A stretch of 64,000 nt of DNA from Streptomyces sp. JB150 (GTDB lineage: Bacteria > Actinomycetota > Actinomycetes > Streptomycetales > Streptomycetaceae): contig NZ_CP049780.1 of NCBI RefSeq assembly GCF_011193355.1, positions 4,939,703 through 5,003,702 of the forward strand, read 5' to 3'. The notes below the pieces were generated by a model. The model saw nothing but the letters and a program-made list of their open reading frames with translations. It was not told where the DNA came from and did not search any database. Position 1 is the first letter of the stretch, and every line of letters starts with the position of its first letter. The position numbers and the translations under genes are program-made. Of this stretch, positions 36,954 through 45,679 are shown piece by piece.

Positions 36954-38033
36954 ATGGCCGATACCCCGCTTGATCTCACGCTGGACGCCGCGCGGCTGAC
37001 CGCGCGGCTCGTCGACTTCCCCTCGGTGAGCGGCGGCGAGAAGCCGCTCGCGGACGCCATCGAGACCGCGCTGCGCGCCCTGCCGCACCTCACGGTCGAC
37101 CGCTTCGGCAACAACGTCGTGGCCCGCACGGACCTGGGCCGTTCCGAGCGCGTGATCCTCGCCGGGCACATCGACACCGTGCCGATCGCGGACAACGTGC
37201 CGTCCCGGCTGGACGAGGACGGCGTGCTGTGGGGCTGCGGCACCTGCGACATGAAGTCCGGCGTGGCCGTCCAGCTGCGGATCGCGGCCACCGTCCCCGC
37301 GCCCAGCCGCGACCTGACGTTCGTCTTCTACGACAACGAGGAGGTCGCGGCGGACCTCAACGGGCTCAAGCACGTCTGCGAGGCCCACCCCGAGTGGCTG
37401 GAGGGCGACTTCGCGGTGCTGCTGGAGCCGTCCGACGGCCAGGTCGAGGGCGGCTGCCAGGGCACCCTGCGGATGCTGCTGAGGACGACCGGCGAGCGGG
37501 CCCACTCGGCGCGCGGCTGGATGGGCTCCAACGCCATCCACGCGGCGGCGCCGATCCTCGGGCGCCTGGCCGAGTACGAGCCCCGCCGGCCGGTGATCGA
37601 CGGGCTGGAGTACCACGAGGGCCTCAACGCGGTCTTCGTCTCCGGCGGCGTCGCGGGCAACGTGATCCCCGACGAGTGCGTGGTGACAATCAACTTCCGC
37701 TACGCGCCCGACCGTACGCCCGAGGAGGCGATCGCCCACGTCCGCGAGGTGTTCGCGGACTGCGGGGTGACGGAGTTCGTGGTCGACGACCACAGCCCCG
37801 GCGCGCTGCCCGGCCTGTCCCACCCGGCCGCCGCGGCCTTCATCGAGGCGGTCGGCGGCACCCCGAAGCCCAAGTACGGCTGGACGGACGTCTCCCGCTT
37901 CTCCGCGCTCGGCGTACCGGCGGTCAACTACGGCCCCGGCAACCCGCTCTTGGCACACAAGCGGGACGAGCGGGTAGAGACATCGAAGATCCTCGCGGCG
38001 GAGGAGCGGCTGCGCGCCTGGCTGACCGCCTGA
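36954..38033 (+). CDS. dapE: Succinyl-diaminopimelate desuccinylase
   Basis: A 359-residue M20 metallopeptidase homologue that hydrolyses N-succinyl-LL-diaminopimelate. Visible metal-site motifs are LAGHIDTVP, CGTCDMKSG, the Glu pair in DNEEVAADLNG and VLLEPSDG, and LLAHKRDERVE near the C-terminus. The dimerisation insert is in the middle (ARGWMGSNAIHAA). ATG at 36954 gives the expected N-terminus MADTPLDLTLDAARLTARLV. With dapC it supplies the succinylase pathway. Confidence 0.92.
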   Translation: MADTPLDLTLDAARLTARLVDFPSVSGGEKPLADAIETALRALPHLTVDRFGNNVVARTDLGRSERVILAGHIDTVPIADNVPSRLDEDGVLWGCGTCDMKSGVAVQLRIAATVPAPSRDLTFVFYDNEEVAADLNGLKHVCEAHPEWLEGDFAVLLEPSDGQVEGGCQGTLRMLLRTTGERAHSARGWMGSNAIHAAAPILGRLAEYEPRRPVIDGLEYHEGLNAVFVSGGVAGNVIPDECVVTINFRYAPDRTPEEAIAHVREVFADCGVTEFVVDDHSPGALPGLSHPAAAAFIEAVGGTPKPKYGWTDVSRFSALGVPAVNYGPGNPLLAHKRDERVETSKILAAEERLRAWLTA

Positions 38034-38102
38034 GCGCGCATTCCGGCGGTGTGCCCCGGGACGCTCGGCGGCGGACACGCGCGCGTCCCCCCTCCGTAAC
38101 CC

Positions 38103-38116
38103 GCGTAGATCTACGC
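38103..38116. promoter_or_regulatory. 14-bp palindrome upstream of the LOG-family gene
   Basis: GCGTAGATCTACGC is a perfect palindrome about 40 bp before the ATG of the LOG-family gene. TACGCT within it could be a -10 box, so it may be an operator. Inference only. Confidence 0.35.
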
Positions 38117-38153
38117 TGAAGACCGAAAGACGTGGCAACCGGAGGGAGCGCAC

Positions 38154-38912
38154 ATGGCTACCGGCAACCCTGAGGGCAGCAAGCAGCCGCCGGAGGAGCG
38201 GCGCCTGGGACCGGTCCTCCGGAGGCGGGATCAGGTGCAGACGAGCACCACGGACCAGCGGCTGCTGGACGAGCGGGCCCCGTCCGACTGGGTGCACACC
38301 GACCCGTGGCGGGTCCTGCGCATCCAGTCGGAGTTCATCGAGGGCTTCGGCACCCTCGCCGAACTGCCGCCCGCCATCAGCGTGTTCGGCTCGGCGCGCA
38401 CCCCGGCGGACTCCCCGGAGTACGAGGCGGGGGTGCGGCTGGGCCGCGGGCTGGTCGAGGCGGGGTTCGCCGTCATCACCGGCGGCGGGCCCGGCGCGAT
38501 GGAGGCCGCCAACAAGGGCGCCTGCGAGGCGGGCGGCATCTCGGTCGGCCTCGGCATCGAACTGCCCTTCGAGCAGGGGCTCAACCCGTACGTCGACATC
38601 GGCCTGAACTTCCGCTACTTCTTCGTGCGGAAGATGATGTTCGTCAAGTACGCGCAGGGCTTCGTCGTCCTGCCCGGCGGACTGGGCACCCTCGACGAAC
38701 TCTTCGAGGCCCTGACGCTCGTGCAGACCCAGAAGGTCACCCAGTTCCCGATCGTGCTGTTCGGCACCGAGTACTGGGGCGGGCTGGTCGACTGGCTGAA
38801 GAACACGCTGATCGCCCAGGGCAAGGCCGCCGAGAAGGACCTCACCCTGTTCCACCTCACCGACGACGTCGACGAGGCGGTCGCCCTCGTGTCGAAGGAG
38901 GCGGGCCGCTAG
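38154..38912 (+). CDS. LOG family (TIGR00730) Rossmann-fold protein
   Basis: A 252-residue protein with the lysine-decarboxylase-like/LOG motifs: SVFGSARTPADSPEY, TGGGPGAMEAANKGA, and PGGLGTLDELFEALTLVQT, equivalent to PGGxGTxxE. Members hydrolyse cytokinin or nucleotide monophosphates to free base and ribose phosphate, while several bacterial members have other or unknown roles. ATG start with GGAGGGAGCGC upstream. The TAG stop is part of a CTAG at which a mobile-element remnant begins. Its position between dapE and folP2-like matches Mycobacterium. Confidence 0.88.
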   Translation: MATGNPEGSKQPPEERRLGPVLRRRDQVQTSTTDQRLLDERAPSDWVHTDPWRVLRIQSEFIEGFGTLAELPPAISVFGSARTPADSPEYEAGVRLGRGLVEAGFAVITGGGPGAMEAANKGACEAGGISVGLGIELPFEQGLNPYVDIGLNFRYFFVRKMMFVKYAQGFVVLPGGLGTLDELFEALTLVQTQKVTQFPIVLFGTEYWGGLVDWLKNTLIAQGKAAEKDLTLFHLTDDVDEAVALVSKEAGR

Positions 38913-39089
38913 GCCCTGTCTGACAAAGGATCTTAATTGGGTTCGCGGAGCCAGAGGACGAGTGAGGCGACGTGGATGCCGGCCTTGTAGCGGGCGGCGA
39001 CTTTGTCGAAGCGGGCGCTATCCGCTCCCACGCCGCATCCGTCAACTCACCCCGACCCACCACAAGATCAATTATCAGACAGGACCTAG
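38909..39089 (-). mobile_element. Internally deleted IS5-type element, 181 bp
   Basis: The ends are CTAGGCCCTGTCTGACAA (from 38909) and, on the other strand, CTAGGTCCTGTCTGATAA (to 39089), matching 16 of 18 bases. On the minus strand the inside reads an IS5 transposase N-terminus (VVGRGELTDAAWERIA) fused directly to a C-terminus (RFDKVAARYKAGIHVASLVLWLREPN, split here only for description). About 600-700 bp of the centre is lost, leaving a MITE-like derivative. CTAG is present at both ends. Confidence 0.82.
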
Positions 39090-39251
39090 GGGGCGCCTCA
39101 CCGATCATGCCGGGCTCCCGGCGTCTGGCACCGGGCCTCGCCGCGTTGTCGTCGGTCGCCAACGCTCCGCGTTGACTCCCTCCTCCGCCTTGCGATGCAC
39201 GGCACCAGACGCCGCTCGCTGATCCGGCCTGATCGACGAGACACCCCCTAG
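39086..39251. mobile_element. 166-bp MITE-like hairpin element, adjacent to the IS remnant
   Basis: It starts CTAGGGGGCGCCTCACCGATCA and ends, on the other strand, CTAGGGGGTGTCTCGTCGATCA, an imperfect repeat whose pairing continues through GGCGTCTGG (both arms) to a central hairpin, CAACGC-TCC-GCGTTG. It shares its left CTAG with the IS remnant, so one element inserted at the end of the other. No coding capacity. Confidence 0.75.
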
Positions 39252-39293
39252 CAGCCGCCCTCCGGGAGCGCCCGGCCTGCTGCCTGGCCCGCG

Positions 39294-40154
39294 TCAGGCC
39301 AGGCCGCGGCGGGCCACCGCCGGCGGACGGTGACCGGCGATGGAGGCCACCATGTCCAGCACCTGGCGGGTCTCGGCGACCTCGTGGACGCGGTACACCC
39401 GCGCGCCCAGCCACGCGGACACCGCGGTCGTCGCGAGCGTGCCGACGACCCGCTCCTTGACCGGGCGGTCCAGCGTCTCCCCGACGAAGTCCTTGTTGGA
39501 CAGCGACACCAGCACCGGCCACCCGGTCTCCACCATCTCGCCGAGCCGCCGCGTCGCCTCCAGGCTGTGCCGGGTGTTCTTGCCGAAGTCGTGACCGGGG
39601 TCGATCAGCACCGACTCGCGCGGCACCCCGAGCGCCACGGCCCGCTCGGCGAGCCCGACCGTCACCCGCAGGATGTCGGCCATGACGTCGTCGTACGTCA
39701 CCCGGTGCGGACGCGTCCGCGGCTCGGCCCCGCCCGCGTGCGTGCACACCAGGCCCACCCCGTAGCGGGCCGCGACCTCCGCCAGCCGCGGGTCGACACC
39801 GCCCCACGCGTCGTTCAGCAGATCCGCGCCCGCCTCGCAGACGGCCTCGCCGACCTCCGCCCGCCAGGTGTCCACGCTGATCACCACGTCCGGGAAGCGC
39901 CGCCGCACCTCGGCCACGAACCCGACCGTGCGCCGCGCCTCCTCCTCGGCCGTCACCTCTTCGCCCGGCCCGGCCTTCACCCCGCCGATGTCGATGATCT
40001 CGGCGCCCTCGGCCACCGCCTGCTCCACCCGCGCGAGGGCCGGCTCGTCGCGGAACGTCGCGCCCTGGTCGTAGAAGGAGTCCGGGGTCCGGTTCACGAT
40101 CGCCATGATCACCGGCTCGTGCGTGCCGAATTCACGCCTGCCCAGCCTGAGCAT
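39294..40154 (-). CDS. folP: Dihydropteroate synthase homologue, FolP2 type
   Basis: A 286-residue TIM-barrel pterin-binding protein. The first motif is IVNRTPDSFYDQG, where the usual DHPS signature has NVTPDSF, and other motifs are ISVDTWRAEV, LLNDAWGG and LIDPGHDFGKNT. The Arg after Asn and the neighbourhood (dapE, LOG gene, DivIVA-like gene, tag) match mycobacterial FolP2, a paralogue that in mycobacteria did not show classic DHPS function. A true folP1 is expected elsewhere in the genome. ATG start; diverges from the DivIVA-like gene. Confidence 0.88.
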   Translation of the reverse strand: MLRLGRREFGTHEPVIMAIVNRTPDSFYDQGATFRDEPALARVEQAVAEGAEIIDIGGVKAGPGEEVTAEEEARRTVGFVAEVRRRFPDVVISVDTWRAEVGEAVCEAGADLLNDAWGGVDPRLAEVAARYGVGLVCTHAGGAEPRTRPHRVTYDDVMADILRVTVGLAERAVALGVPRESVLIDPGHDFGKNTRHSLEATRRLGEMVETGWPVLVSLSNKDFVGETLDRPVKERVVGTLATTAVSAWLGARVYRVHEVAETRQVLDMVASIAGHRPPAVARRGLA

Positions 40155-40302
40155 CCCCTGTGACCTCTCCTCGTGCCTCGTGCTCGCGGTGGCCTTTCGA
40201 CCGCCTGCGACCTTAACTGTCAGACTCGCATGGCACGATCGGACCCTGACACGTCCGACTCGATTCGACCGACTCGACCTACCCGACCGTGGGGGCCCAG
40301 CG

Positions 40303-40719
40303 ATGGTGATGTTCTTGTTCCTGGTCGTCGCGCTCGCCGTCGTGGTCGCCGCGGTGACGCTCGCCGTCGTGGGCGGCGGCGACCAGGCGCCGCTGCCGGA
40401 GGCCGCACCCGAACGACTGTACGACCCGCTGCCACCGGACCGCCCGGTCAGCCGCGCGGACGTCGACGCCCTGCGCTTCCCCCTCGCCGCCCGGGGCTAC
40501 CGGATGAGCGACGTCGACGACGCCCTGAACCGCCTCGCCGCCGAACTCGCCGAGCGCGACGCCCGGATCGCCGACCTGGAGACCGCCCTGACCGGCGCCC
40601 TAACCTCCGGGGCCGCCGGGACCTCCGCGACCTCCGGCACCGCCGGTGGCCGGGACGAGCGGGTCTCCATGGAGAAGCCGGACGGGCCCGGCCGATTCGG
40701 ACAGGACGACGAGAAATGA
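40303..40719 (+). CDS. DivIVA-like domain membrane protein
   Basis: A 138-residue protein with one N-terminal membrane helix (MVMFLFLVVALAVVVAAVTL) and a short DivIVA-like segment (DVDALRFPLAARGYRMSDVDDALNRLAAEL), given here as family context, then an Ala/Thr-rich tail. Such small DivIVA-domain proteins occur in this actinobacterial gene neighbourhood. The ATG at 40303 is preferred over upstream in-frame codons in the divergent promoter region. Its stop overlaps the tag start (ATGA). Confidence 0.8.
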   Translation: MVMFLFLVVALAVVVAAVTLAVVGGGDQAPLPEAAPERLYDPLPPDRPVSRADVDALRFPLAARGYRMSDVDDALNRLAAELAERDARIADLETALTGALTSGAAGTSATSGTAGGRDERVSMEKPDGPGRFGQDDEK

Positions 40720-41306
40720 CCGACGGCACGCCCCTGAAGGGCCCGGACGGCGCGCTGCGCTGCCCCTGGGCGCTGTCCGCCCCGGAGTACGTCGCGTACC
40801 ACGACGAGGAGTGGGGCCGCCCGGTCCACGGCGACGACGCGCTCTTCGAACGCCTCTGCCTGGAGGCCTTCCAGTCCGGCCTGTCCTGGCTCACCATCCT
40901 GCGCCGCCGCCCCGGCTTCCGCGCCGCCTTCGCCGGCTTCGAGATCGCCTCGGTCGCCGCCTTTACCGACGAGGACCGCACCCGCCTCCTCGCCGACCCC
41001 GGCATCATCCGCAACCGCGCCAAGATCGACGCCACCCTCGCCAACGCGCGGGTGCTGGCCGAGTGGGCCCCGGGCGAGCTGGACGAGCTGATCTGGTCCC
41101 ACGCCCCCGACCCGGCCGGCCGCCCGGTCCCCAAGACCCTCGCGGACGTCCCCGCGATCACCCCCGAGTCGACGGCCCTGTCCAAGGCGCTGAAGAAGCG
41201 GGGCCTGCGCTTCGTCGGGCCTACGACGGCGTACGCGCTGATGCAGGCGTGCGGCCTGGTCGACGACCACCTCGCCGACTGCACCGCGCGCCGCGCCCCC
41301 GCCTGA
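40716..41306 (+). CDS. tag: DNA-3-methyladenine glycosylase I
   Basis: A 196-residue Tag-family base-excision repair enzyme that releases 3-methyladenine from DNA. The family motifs are CPWALSAPEYVAYHDEEWG, LFERLCLEAFQSGLSW, GIIRNRAKI and FVGPTTAYALMQACGLVDDH. The zinc ligands expected are Cys near the N-terminus and His/Cys at the C-terminus (DDHLADC). The start is coupled to the DivIVA-like gene through ATGA. Confidence 0.93.
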   Translation: MTDGTPLKGPDGALRCPWALSAPEYVAYHDEEWGRPVHGDDALFERLCLEAFQSGLSWLTILRRRPGFRAAFAGFEIASVAAFTDEDRTRLLADPGIIRNRAKIDATLANARVLAEWAPGELDELIWSHAPDPAGRPVPKTLADVPAITPESTALSKALKKRGLRFVGPTTAYALMQACGLVDDHLADCTARRAPA

Positions 41307-41318
41307 CCCGGCCGCCGG

Positions 41319-42122
41319 CTACCGGCCCAGGTACTTGGGCTTCTCCTTGTTCACGAAGGCCCGCACCGCGATGGCGTGGTCTTCGGAGGCCCCCGCCCGC
41401 GTCTGGAGCTCGTCCTCCTTCTCCAGGGCCTCCTCGAAGGTGTGGGTGAGCGCGTACGCCAGGGACTCCTTCAGCGCCGCGTACGCCACCGTCGGACCCT
41501 CGGCCAGCTGGCGGGCCACCTGCTCCGCCTGGGCGCGCAGCTCGGCCGCCGGCACCACCCGGTTGGCGATGCCCAGCTCGTGGGCCTCCTGCGCCGTGAC
41601 GTTGCGGGGGAAGAGCAGCAGGTCGGCGGCGCGGCCCGGGCCGACGATCCGCGGCAGGGTCCAGGAGATGCCCGAGTCGGCGGTGAGCGCGACCCCGGCG
41701 AAGGAGGTGTTGAAGGCGGCGGTGTCCGCCACCACCCGGTAGTCCGCGGCCAGCGCGAACCCGAACCCGGCCCCGGCGGCCACGCCGTTCACGCCCGCGA
41801 CCACGGGCTTGCGCATCCCGGCCAGCGCCCGCGCGATCGGGTTGTAGTGCTCCCGCACGGTGCTCATGGTCTGCCCCTCGCCGGCCTCCCGGTCGGCGGC
41901 CAGCAGCCCGATGTGCTCCTTGAGGTCCTGGCCCACGCAGAACGCCCGGTCCCCGGCGGCGGTGAGGAGCACCGCCCGGACGGCGTCGTCGTCCGCCGCG
42001 GACCGCACCGCCTCCCGGAGGGCGACCTTGGTCTCGATGTTCAGCGCGTTCATCGCCTCCGGGCGGTTCAGCGTGATCGTCGCGAGTCCGTCGGTCACCT
42101 CGTAGAGCACGGTGTCGGCCAT
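41319..42122 (-). CDS. Enoyl-CoA hydratase/isomerase family protein
   Basis: A 267-residue crotonase-fold protein with GDRAFCVGQDLKEH, which forms the CoA oxyanion hole, and KPVVAGVNGVAAGAGFGFAL. It acts on acyl-CoA substrates in fatty-acid or aromatic degradation; the exact reaction is not evident. It ends 12 bp from tag in convergent orientation. ATG start with GGAGGGGAAACGCC upstream. Confidence 0.9.
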   Translation of the reverse strand: MADTVLYEVTDGLATITLNRPEAMNALNIETKVALREAVRSAADDDAVRAVLLTAAGDRAFCVGQDLKEHIGLLAADREAGEGQTMSTVREHYNPIARALAGMRKPVVAGVNGVAAGAGFGFALAADYRVVADTAAFNTSFAGVALTADSGISWTLPRIVGPGRAADLLLFPRNVTAQEAHELGIANRVVPAAELRAQAEQVARQLAEGPTVAYAALKESLAYALTHTFEEALEKEDELQTRAGASEDHAIAVRAFVNKEKPKYLGR

Positions 42123-42492
42123 GGCGTTTCCCCTCCGGTACGGGTCCTGTGTACGGGGCCCTGTGTGCGGCCCCGGGTACGAAGGACAGCATGGCGGAGA
42201 TCACGGACGACGTCGTGTGACCTGCGTCAAAGAATGCGGGCCGGTTTCCGCTCGGCGCAGCGACCCGCGGCGGCGCAGTATCGCAGTCACATCGCCGAAT
42301 TGAGTGGTTTTGCTCGCGCGCGTTGCCCAAGCGATGCCGACCGATGTTGGTCATCGGGTCGTGCGATGCGGGATAATGGCCTGGAAGCAATGTGTTCGAT
42401 GCCGGTGTCGCGTGTCCCGCTCACGGAGCGCGCGTGCCCCCCAGTGGGCCGTCGGCTTTGACGATGAGCTGGTTTCAGGAAGGGGAACGAGC
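42123..42492 (+). promoter_or_regulatory. Intergenic region with a probable promoter for the DUF3117 gene
   Basis: This 370-bp stretch has no gene. A -10-like GATAAT (42372-42377) with a TTGGTC (42347-42352) 19 bp upstream is the best promoter candidate for the plus-strand DUF3117 gene, giving a leader of about 110 bases. The minus-strand hydratase promoter must also be here. Confidence 0.4.
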
Positions 42493-42660
42493 ATGGCGGC
42501 CATGAAGCCGCGAACGGGTGACGGCCCGCTCGAGGTGACCAAGGAGGGGCGGGGCATCGTCATGCGCGTTCCGCTCGAAGGCGGCGGTCGGCTCGTCGTC
42601 GAGCTGACCCCGGACGAGGCCGACGCGCTCGGCGACGCCCTCAAGAAGGTCGTGGGCTGA
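42493..42660 (+). CDS. DUF3117 small protein
   Basis: A 55-residue protein, MAAMKPRTGDGPLEVTKEGR at its start and ending DEADALGDALKKVVG. It matches the DUF3117 family, which is nearly universal in actinobacteria and of unknown function. The ATG at 42493 follows AGGAAGGGGAACGAGC. A strong terminator lies 28 bp after the stop. Confidence 0.88.
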   Translation: MAAMKPRTGDGPLEVTKEGRGIVMRVPLEGGGRLVVELTPDEADALGDALKKVVG

Positions 42661-42687
42661 ACGCGCGCAAGCGACCATACCCCTTCG

Positions 42688-42721
42688 GCCGCCCCGGCAC
42701 CGCACCTGGTGCCGGGGCGGC
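42688..42721 (+). terminator. Terminator after the DUF3117 gene
   Basis: A perfect 14-bp stem (GCCGCCCCGGCACC at 42688-42701 with 42708-42721) encloses a 6-base loop. Confidence 0.88.
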
Positions 42722-42734
42722 TGCGTTCCCACGA

Positions 42735-42905
42735 TCCACGGGTTCCACGGCCGGCCCACGGGTCCACGGCCGACCGGCCCACGGGTTCCACGGCCGACCG
42801 GTCCACGGGGCTGCGGCCGGCCGGTCCACGGGGCTGCGGCCGGCCTGCCGGTCCATGGGTCCACGGCCCGTCCGCGGGGCCACGACAGGCCTGTCGGTCC
42901 AGGGG
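42735..42905. repeat. Degenerate tandem repeat, about six units of 20-27 bp
   Basis: CCACGGG-like cores recur at 42736, 42756, 42779, 42803, 42826 and 42853, each followed by a variant of GGCCGACCGG or GCGGCCGGCC. The array fills the gap between the DUF3117 terminator and the O-methyltransferase gene. No function is evident. Confidence 0.75.
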
Positions 42906-42936
42906 TGCACGACGGCTCCTCCGCGTGCCGCACGGC

Positions 42937-43587
42937 TCACGGGCGCGCGGTGTCCGGGCGCTTGACCGCGCACAGCAGGCCGTCGCCCACCGGCAGCAGG
43001 GACGGCACCAGCTCCTGGCTCTCGCGCACCGTGCGCAGCAGCTCGCGCAGGCGTACGACCTCCGTGGGCTGGGGCCCGGAGTCCACCGTGCGGCCGTGCG
43101 CGAAGACGCCCTCGAAGACCACCAGCCCGCCCGGCCGCAGCAGGCGCAACGATTCAGCGAGGTACTCCAGCACCTCCAGCCGGTCACCGTCGCAGAAGAC
43201 CAGGTCATAGCCGGCGTCCGCGAGCCGGGGCAGCACGTCCAGCGCCCGGCCCGGGATGAAGCGCGCCCGGTTGCTCGCGAACCCGGACGCGCGGAACGCC
43301 TGCCGGGCGAACTGCTGGTGCTCCGGCTCGGGGTCCACGGTGGTCAGCACGCCGTCGGGGCGCATCCCGTGCAGCAGGTGGATGCCGGACACCCCGGTTC
43401 CGGTGCCGATCTCCGCGACCGCCTTGGCGTCCACGGAGGCGGCCAGCAAACGCAGCGCGGCGCCCGCGCCGGGCGACACCGAGCGCAGCCCCGCCTCACG
43501 GGCCCGGTCGCGGGCCCAGCGCAGCGTTTCGTCCTCGGCGACATAGGCGTCGGCGAACGCCCAGCTCGTCTGCCGGTTGCCGGTAAT
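42937..43587 (-). CDS. O-methyltransferase, probable ATT start
   Basis: A 216-residue SAM-dependent class I O-methyltransferase with the glycine motif AVAEIGTGTGVSG and VFCDGDRLEVLEYL. Conserved N-terminal sequence (TSWAFADAYVAEDETLRWAR) continues upstream of the first standard start (GTG at 43479), but no ATG, GTG or TTG occurs in that extension. The frame begins plausibly at ATT (43587-43585), preceded by AGGAGAGGGTC. It is the orthologue by position of mycobacterial Rv1220c, divergent from the ECF sigma gene. The substrate is unknown. Confidence 0.85.
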   Translation of the reverse strand: MTGNRQTSWAFADAYVAEDETLRWARDRAREAGLRSVSPGAGAALRLLAASVDAKAVAEIGTGTGVSGIHLLHGMRPDGVLTTVDPEPEHQQFARQAFRASGFASNRARFIPGRALDVLPRLADAGYDLVFCDGDRLEVLEYLAESLRLLRPGGLVVFEGVFAHGRTVDSGPQPTEVVRLRELLRTVRESQELVPSLLPVGDGLLCAVKRPDTARP

Positions 43588-43816
43588 GACCCTCTCCTGT
43601 CCCCACGGTTGCCTCGGCGTGACTGTATCCGTTGGCGCCGGGAACCCGCAGATGGGACCGGGCGTTTAGAGGGGTGGGAGACGAGAGCGGGGGACACAGT
43701 TGGATCACGAAGAGGAGCGGTGCGCGGAGCAAGTGCTGACGCAGCCGTATGAGCCGTGGCAGCCCAGATCAAAAGCTCGTAAAACCGCTTATCCGGAGCT
43801 AACGGACGAGGTGGCT

Positions 43817-44599
43817 ATGGTAGGGGCTCCACTGGACACCACCAGAGCCGACAGGGGAGGTGCGGCTGCGCCTGTGGACCGGGGAGGAGTGCTGCGGCGC
43901 TTCCTCGGGTCGGCAGGCAGGCCGAAATCCGTGAACGACACCGCTGACCACAGCCACGCCGCCGGCCACGCCGTCGGCCCTGCCCAGACCGCGACCTTCT
44001 CCACCGACGCGGACGGGCAGGCGTGGACTCCGCCCACCTGGGAGGAGATCGTCAGCATGCACAGCGGACGCGTCTACCGCCTGGCGTACCGCCTGACCGG
44101 CAACCAGCACGACGCCGAGGACCTCACCCAGGAGGTCTTCGTCCGTGTCTTCCGCTCCCTGTCGACGTACACCCCGGGCACCTTCGAGGGCTGGCTGCAC
44201 CGCATCACCACCAACCTGTTCCTGGACATGGTGCGGCGCAAGCAGCGCATCCGCTTCGACGCCCTCGGCGAGGACGCGGCGGAGCGCCTGCCCAGCCGTG
44301 ACCCCTCCCCGCAGCAGGTCCTCAACGACGCGCACTTCGACGCCGACGTCCAGCAGGCCCTCGACACCCTCGCGCCCGAGTTCCGCGCCGCGGTCGTCCT
44401 GTGCGACATCGAGGGGCTGTCGTACGAGGAGATCGCCGCGACCCTCGGCGTGAAGCTCGGCACCGTCCGCTCCCGGATCCACCGCGGCCGCTCCCAGCTG
44501 CGCAAGGCCCTCGCGCACCGGTCTCCGGAGGCGCGCGCCGAGCGCCGCTCCTTCCTGGCCCGTGTCCCCGCGCTGGGAGGAGGGGGCGCGTCCGCGTGA
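43817..44599 (+). CDS. ECF RNA polymerase sigma factor, mycobacterial SigE type
   Basis: A 260-residue sigma factor. A Ser/Ala-rich N-terminal extension of about 75 residues precedes region 2 ([29 protein letters not shown]) and region 4 ([29 protein letters not shown]). Sequence and neighbours (anti-sigma, HtrA-like protease, TatB, O-methyltransferase) make it the counterpart of Mycobacterium SigE; the Streptomyces gene named sigE is a different one. ATG at 43817 follows GAGGTGG; a TTG at 43700 would add 39 residues through an AT-rich, promoter-like stretch. The stop overlaps the anti-sigma start. Confidence 0.9.
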   Translation: MVGAPLDTTRADRGGAAAPVDRGGVLRRFLGSAGRPKSVNDTADHSHAAGHAVGPAQTATFSTDADGQAWTPPTWEEIVSMHSGRVYRLAYRLTGNQHDAEDLTQEVFVRVFRSLSTYTPGTFEGWLHRITTNLFLDMVRRKQRIRFDALGEDAAERLPSRDPSPQQVLNDAHFDADVQQALDTLAPEFRAAVVLCDIEGLSYEEIAATLGVKLGTVRSRIHRGRSQLRKALAHRSPEARAERRSFLARVPALGGGGASA

Positions 44600-45546
44600 G
44601 TGGATCACGGCCGAAACCTGCCGAGGGACACCTCGCAGAGCAGCACCTGGGAGACCGACTCGCCGCGCTGGTCGACGGTGAGCTCGGTCATGACGCGCGC
44701 GAGCGCGTGCTGGCACACGTGGCGACCTGCCCGAAGTGCAAGGCGGAGGTGGACGCGCAGCGCCGCCTGAAGAACGTCTTCGCGGAAGCGGCCCCGCCGC
44801 CGCCCTCCGAGAGCTTCCTGGCCCGGCTCCAGGGGCTGCCGGGGGGAAGCGGCCTGGACGGCGGTGACGCGCCGTTCGGCGGGAGCGCACTGCCCGGCGG
44901 CCTGCCGGGGCGTCCCGGCGCCGGGGGCGTCTTCGGGCTGAAGCGGGGCGGTGAGCGCTTCGAGCTGGACTACCTGCCGGCCCGCACGCACACCTCCGTT
45001 CTCCCGGCCGCCGCGCAGCGCGGCTTCCGCATCCACGACGTCGGCCGGTCCGACGGCGAGCGCGCCTCACGCGGGCGGCGGTTCGCGTTCGTCGCAGCCG
45101 GGGCGGTGTCCCTGGCCGCGATCGCACTGGGCGGCGTCACCACCGGGGCGCCCGGTGACCCGGAGACGCGGGGCGGCTCCGGCAGCAATGTGACGCCGAT
45201 GCGCACACCGGGCACGGGTACCGCCACGGCGCCGGACAGCCAGCGGCGGCGCGCGGTGGCGCCCCTGCTCGCACAAATCCAGGGCGGCCGCGCACTGGGC
45301 GAGACACCGGCGGCGTCGACGGGAGTGTCGGCACCGCTGCTGCCCGGCGTCACCTCCCAGTCCGCGCACGCGCTCACCACCCCGCCGGCGGTCGGCGCGG
45401 CGACCCTGTCCCCGCTGATACGTCCGCTCACCGCCACACCCCCGGTCAGCCTGACGGGCTGGTCCATGGCGCACGAGCTGACCACGCCAGGCCTGCTCAC
45501 GGCTTCCCCCACACCCGACCCGAGCGGCACCCGCCCCACTCGCTGA
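44596..45546 (+). CDS. Zinc-binding anti-sigma factor with one membrane span
   Basis: A 316-residue membrane protein. The cytoplasmic N-terminus has the ZAS motif HxxxCxxC (His41, Cys45, Cys48 in [13 protein letters not shown]) that binds ECF sigma factors, often in a redox-sensitive way. One membrane helix lies at about residues 164-185 ([18 protein letters not shown]), and the exported tail is Pro/Thr-rich. GTG start overlaps the sigma gene stop (GTGA), so both are made together. It corresponds by position to mycobacterial RseA. Confidence 0.88.
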   Translation: MSGSRPKPAEGHLAEQHLGDRLAALVDGELGHDARERVLAHVATCPKCKAEVDAQRRLKNVFAEAAPPPPSESFLARLQGLPGGSGLDGGDAPFGGSALPGGLPGRPGAGGVFGLKRGGERFELDYLPARTHTSVLPAAAQRGFRIHDVGRSDGERASRGRRFAFVAAGAVSLAAIALGGVTTGAPGDPETRGGSGSNVTPMRTPGTGTATAPDSQRRRAVAPLLAQIQGGRALGETPAASTGVSAPLLPGVTSQSAHALTTPPAVGAATLSPLIRPLTATPPVSLTGWSMAHELTTPGLLTASPTPDPSGTRPTR

Positions 45547-45679
45547 CCGGCCTCTGCGGATCACCCCGCGAACCTGGTTGAATCCCGGGATGGACCGCGC
45601 CCCGCCACACCGGGGCGCGGAGTCGACACATCGCGGCCACCACCGACGAGCCGGGCCGCGGCCAGCTGTGGGGGAGAGC

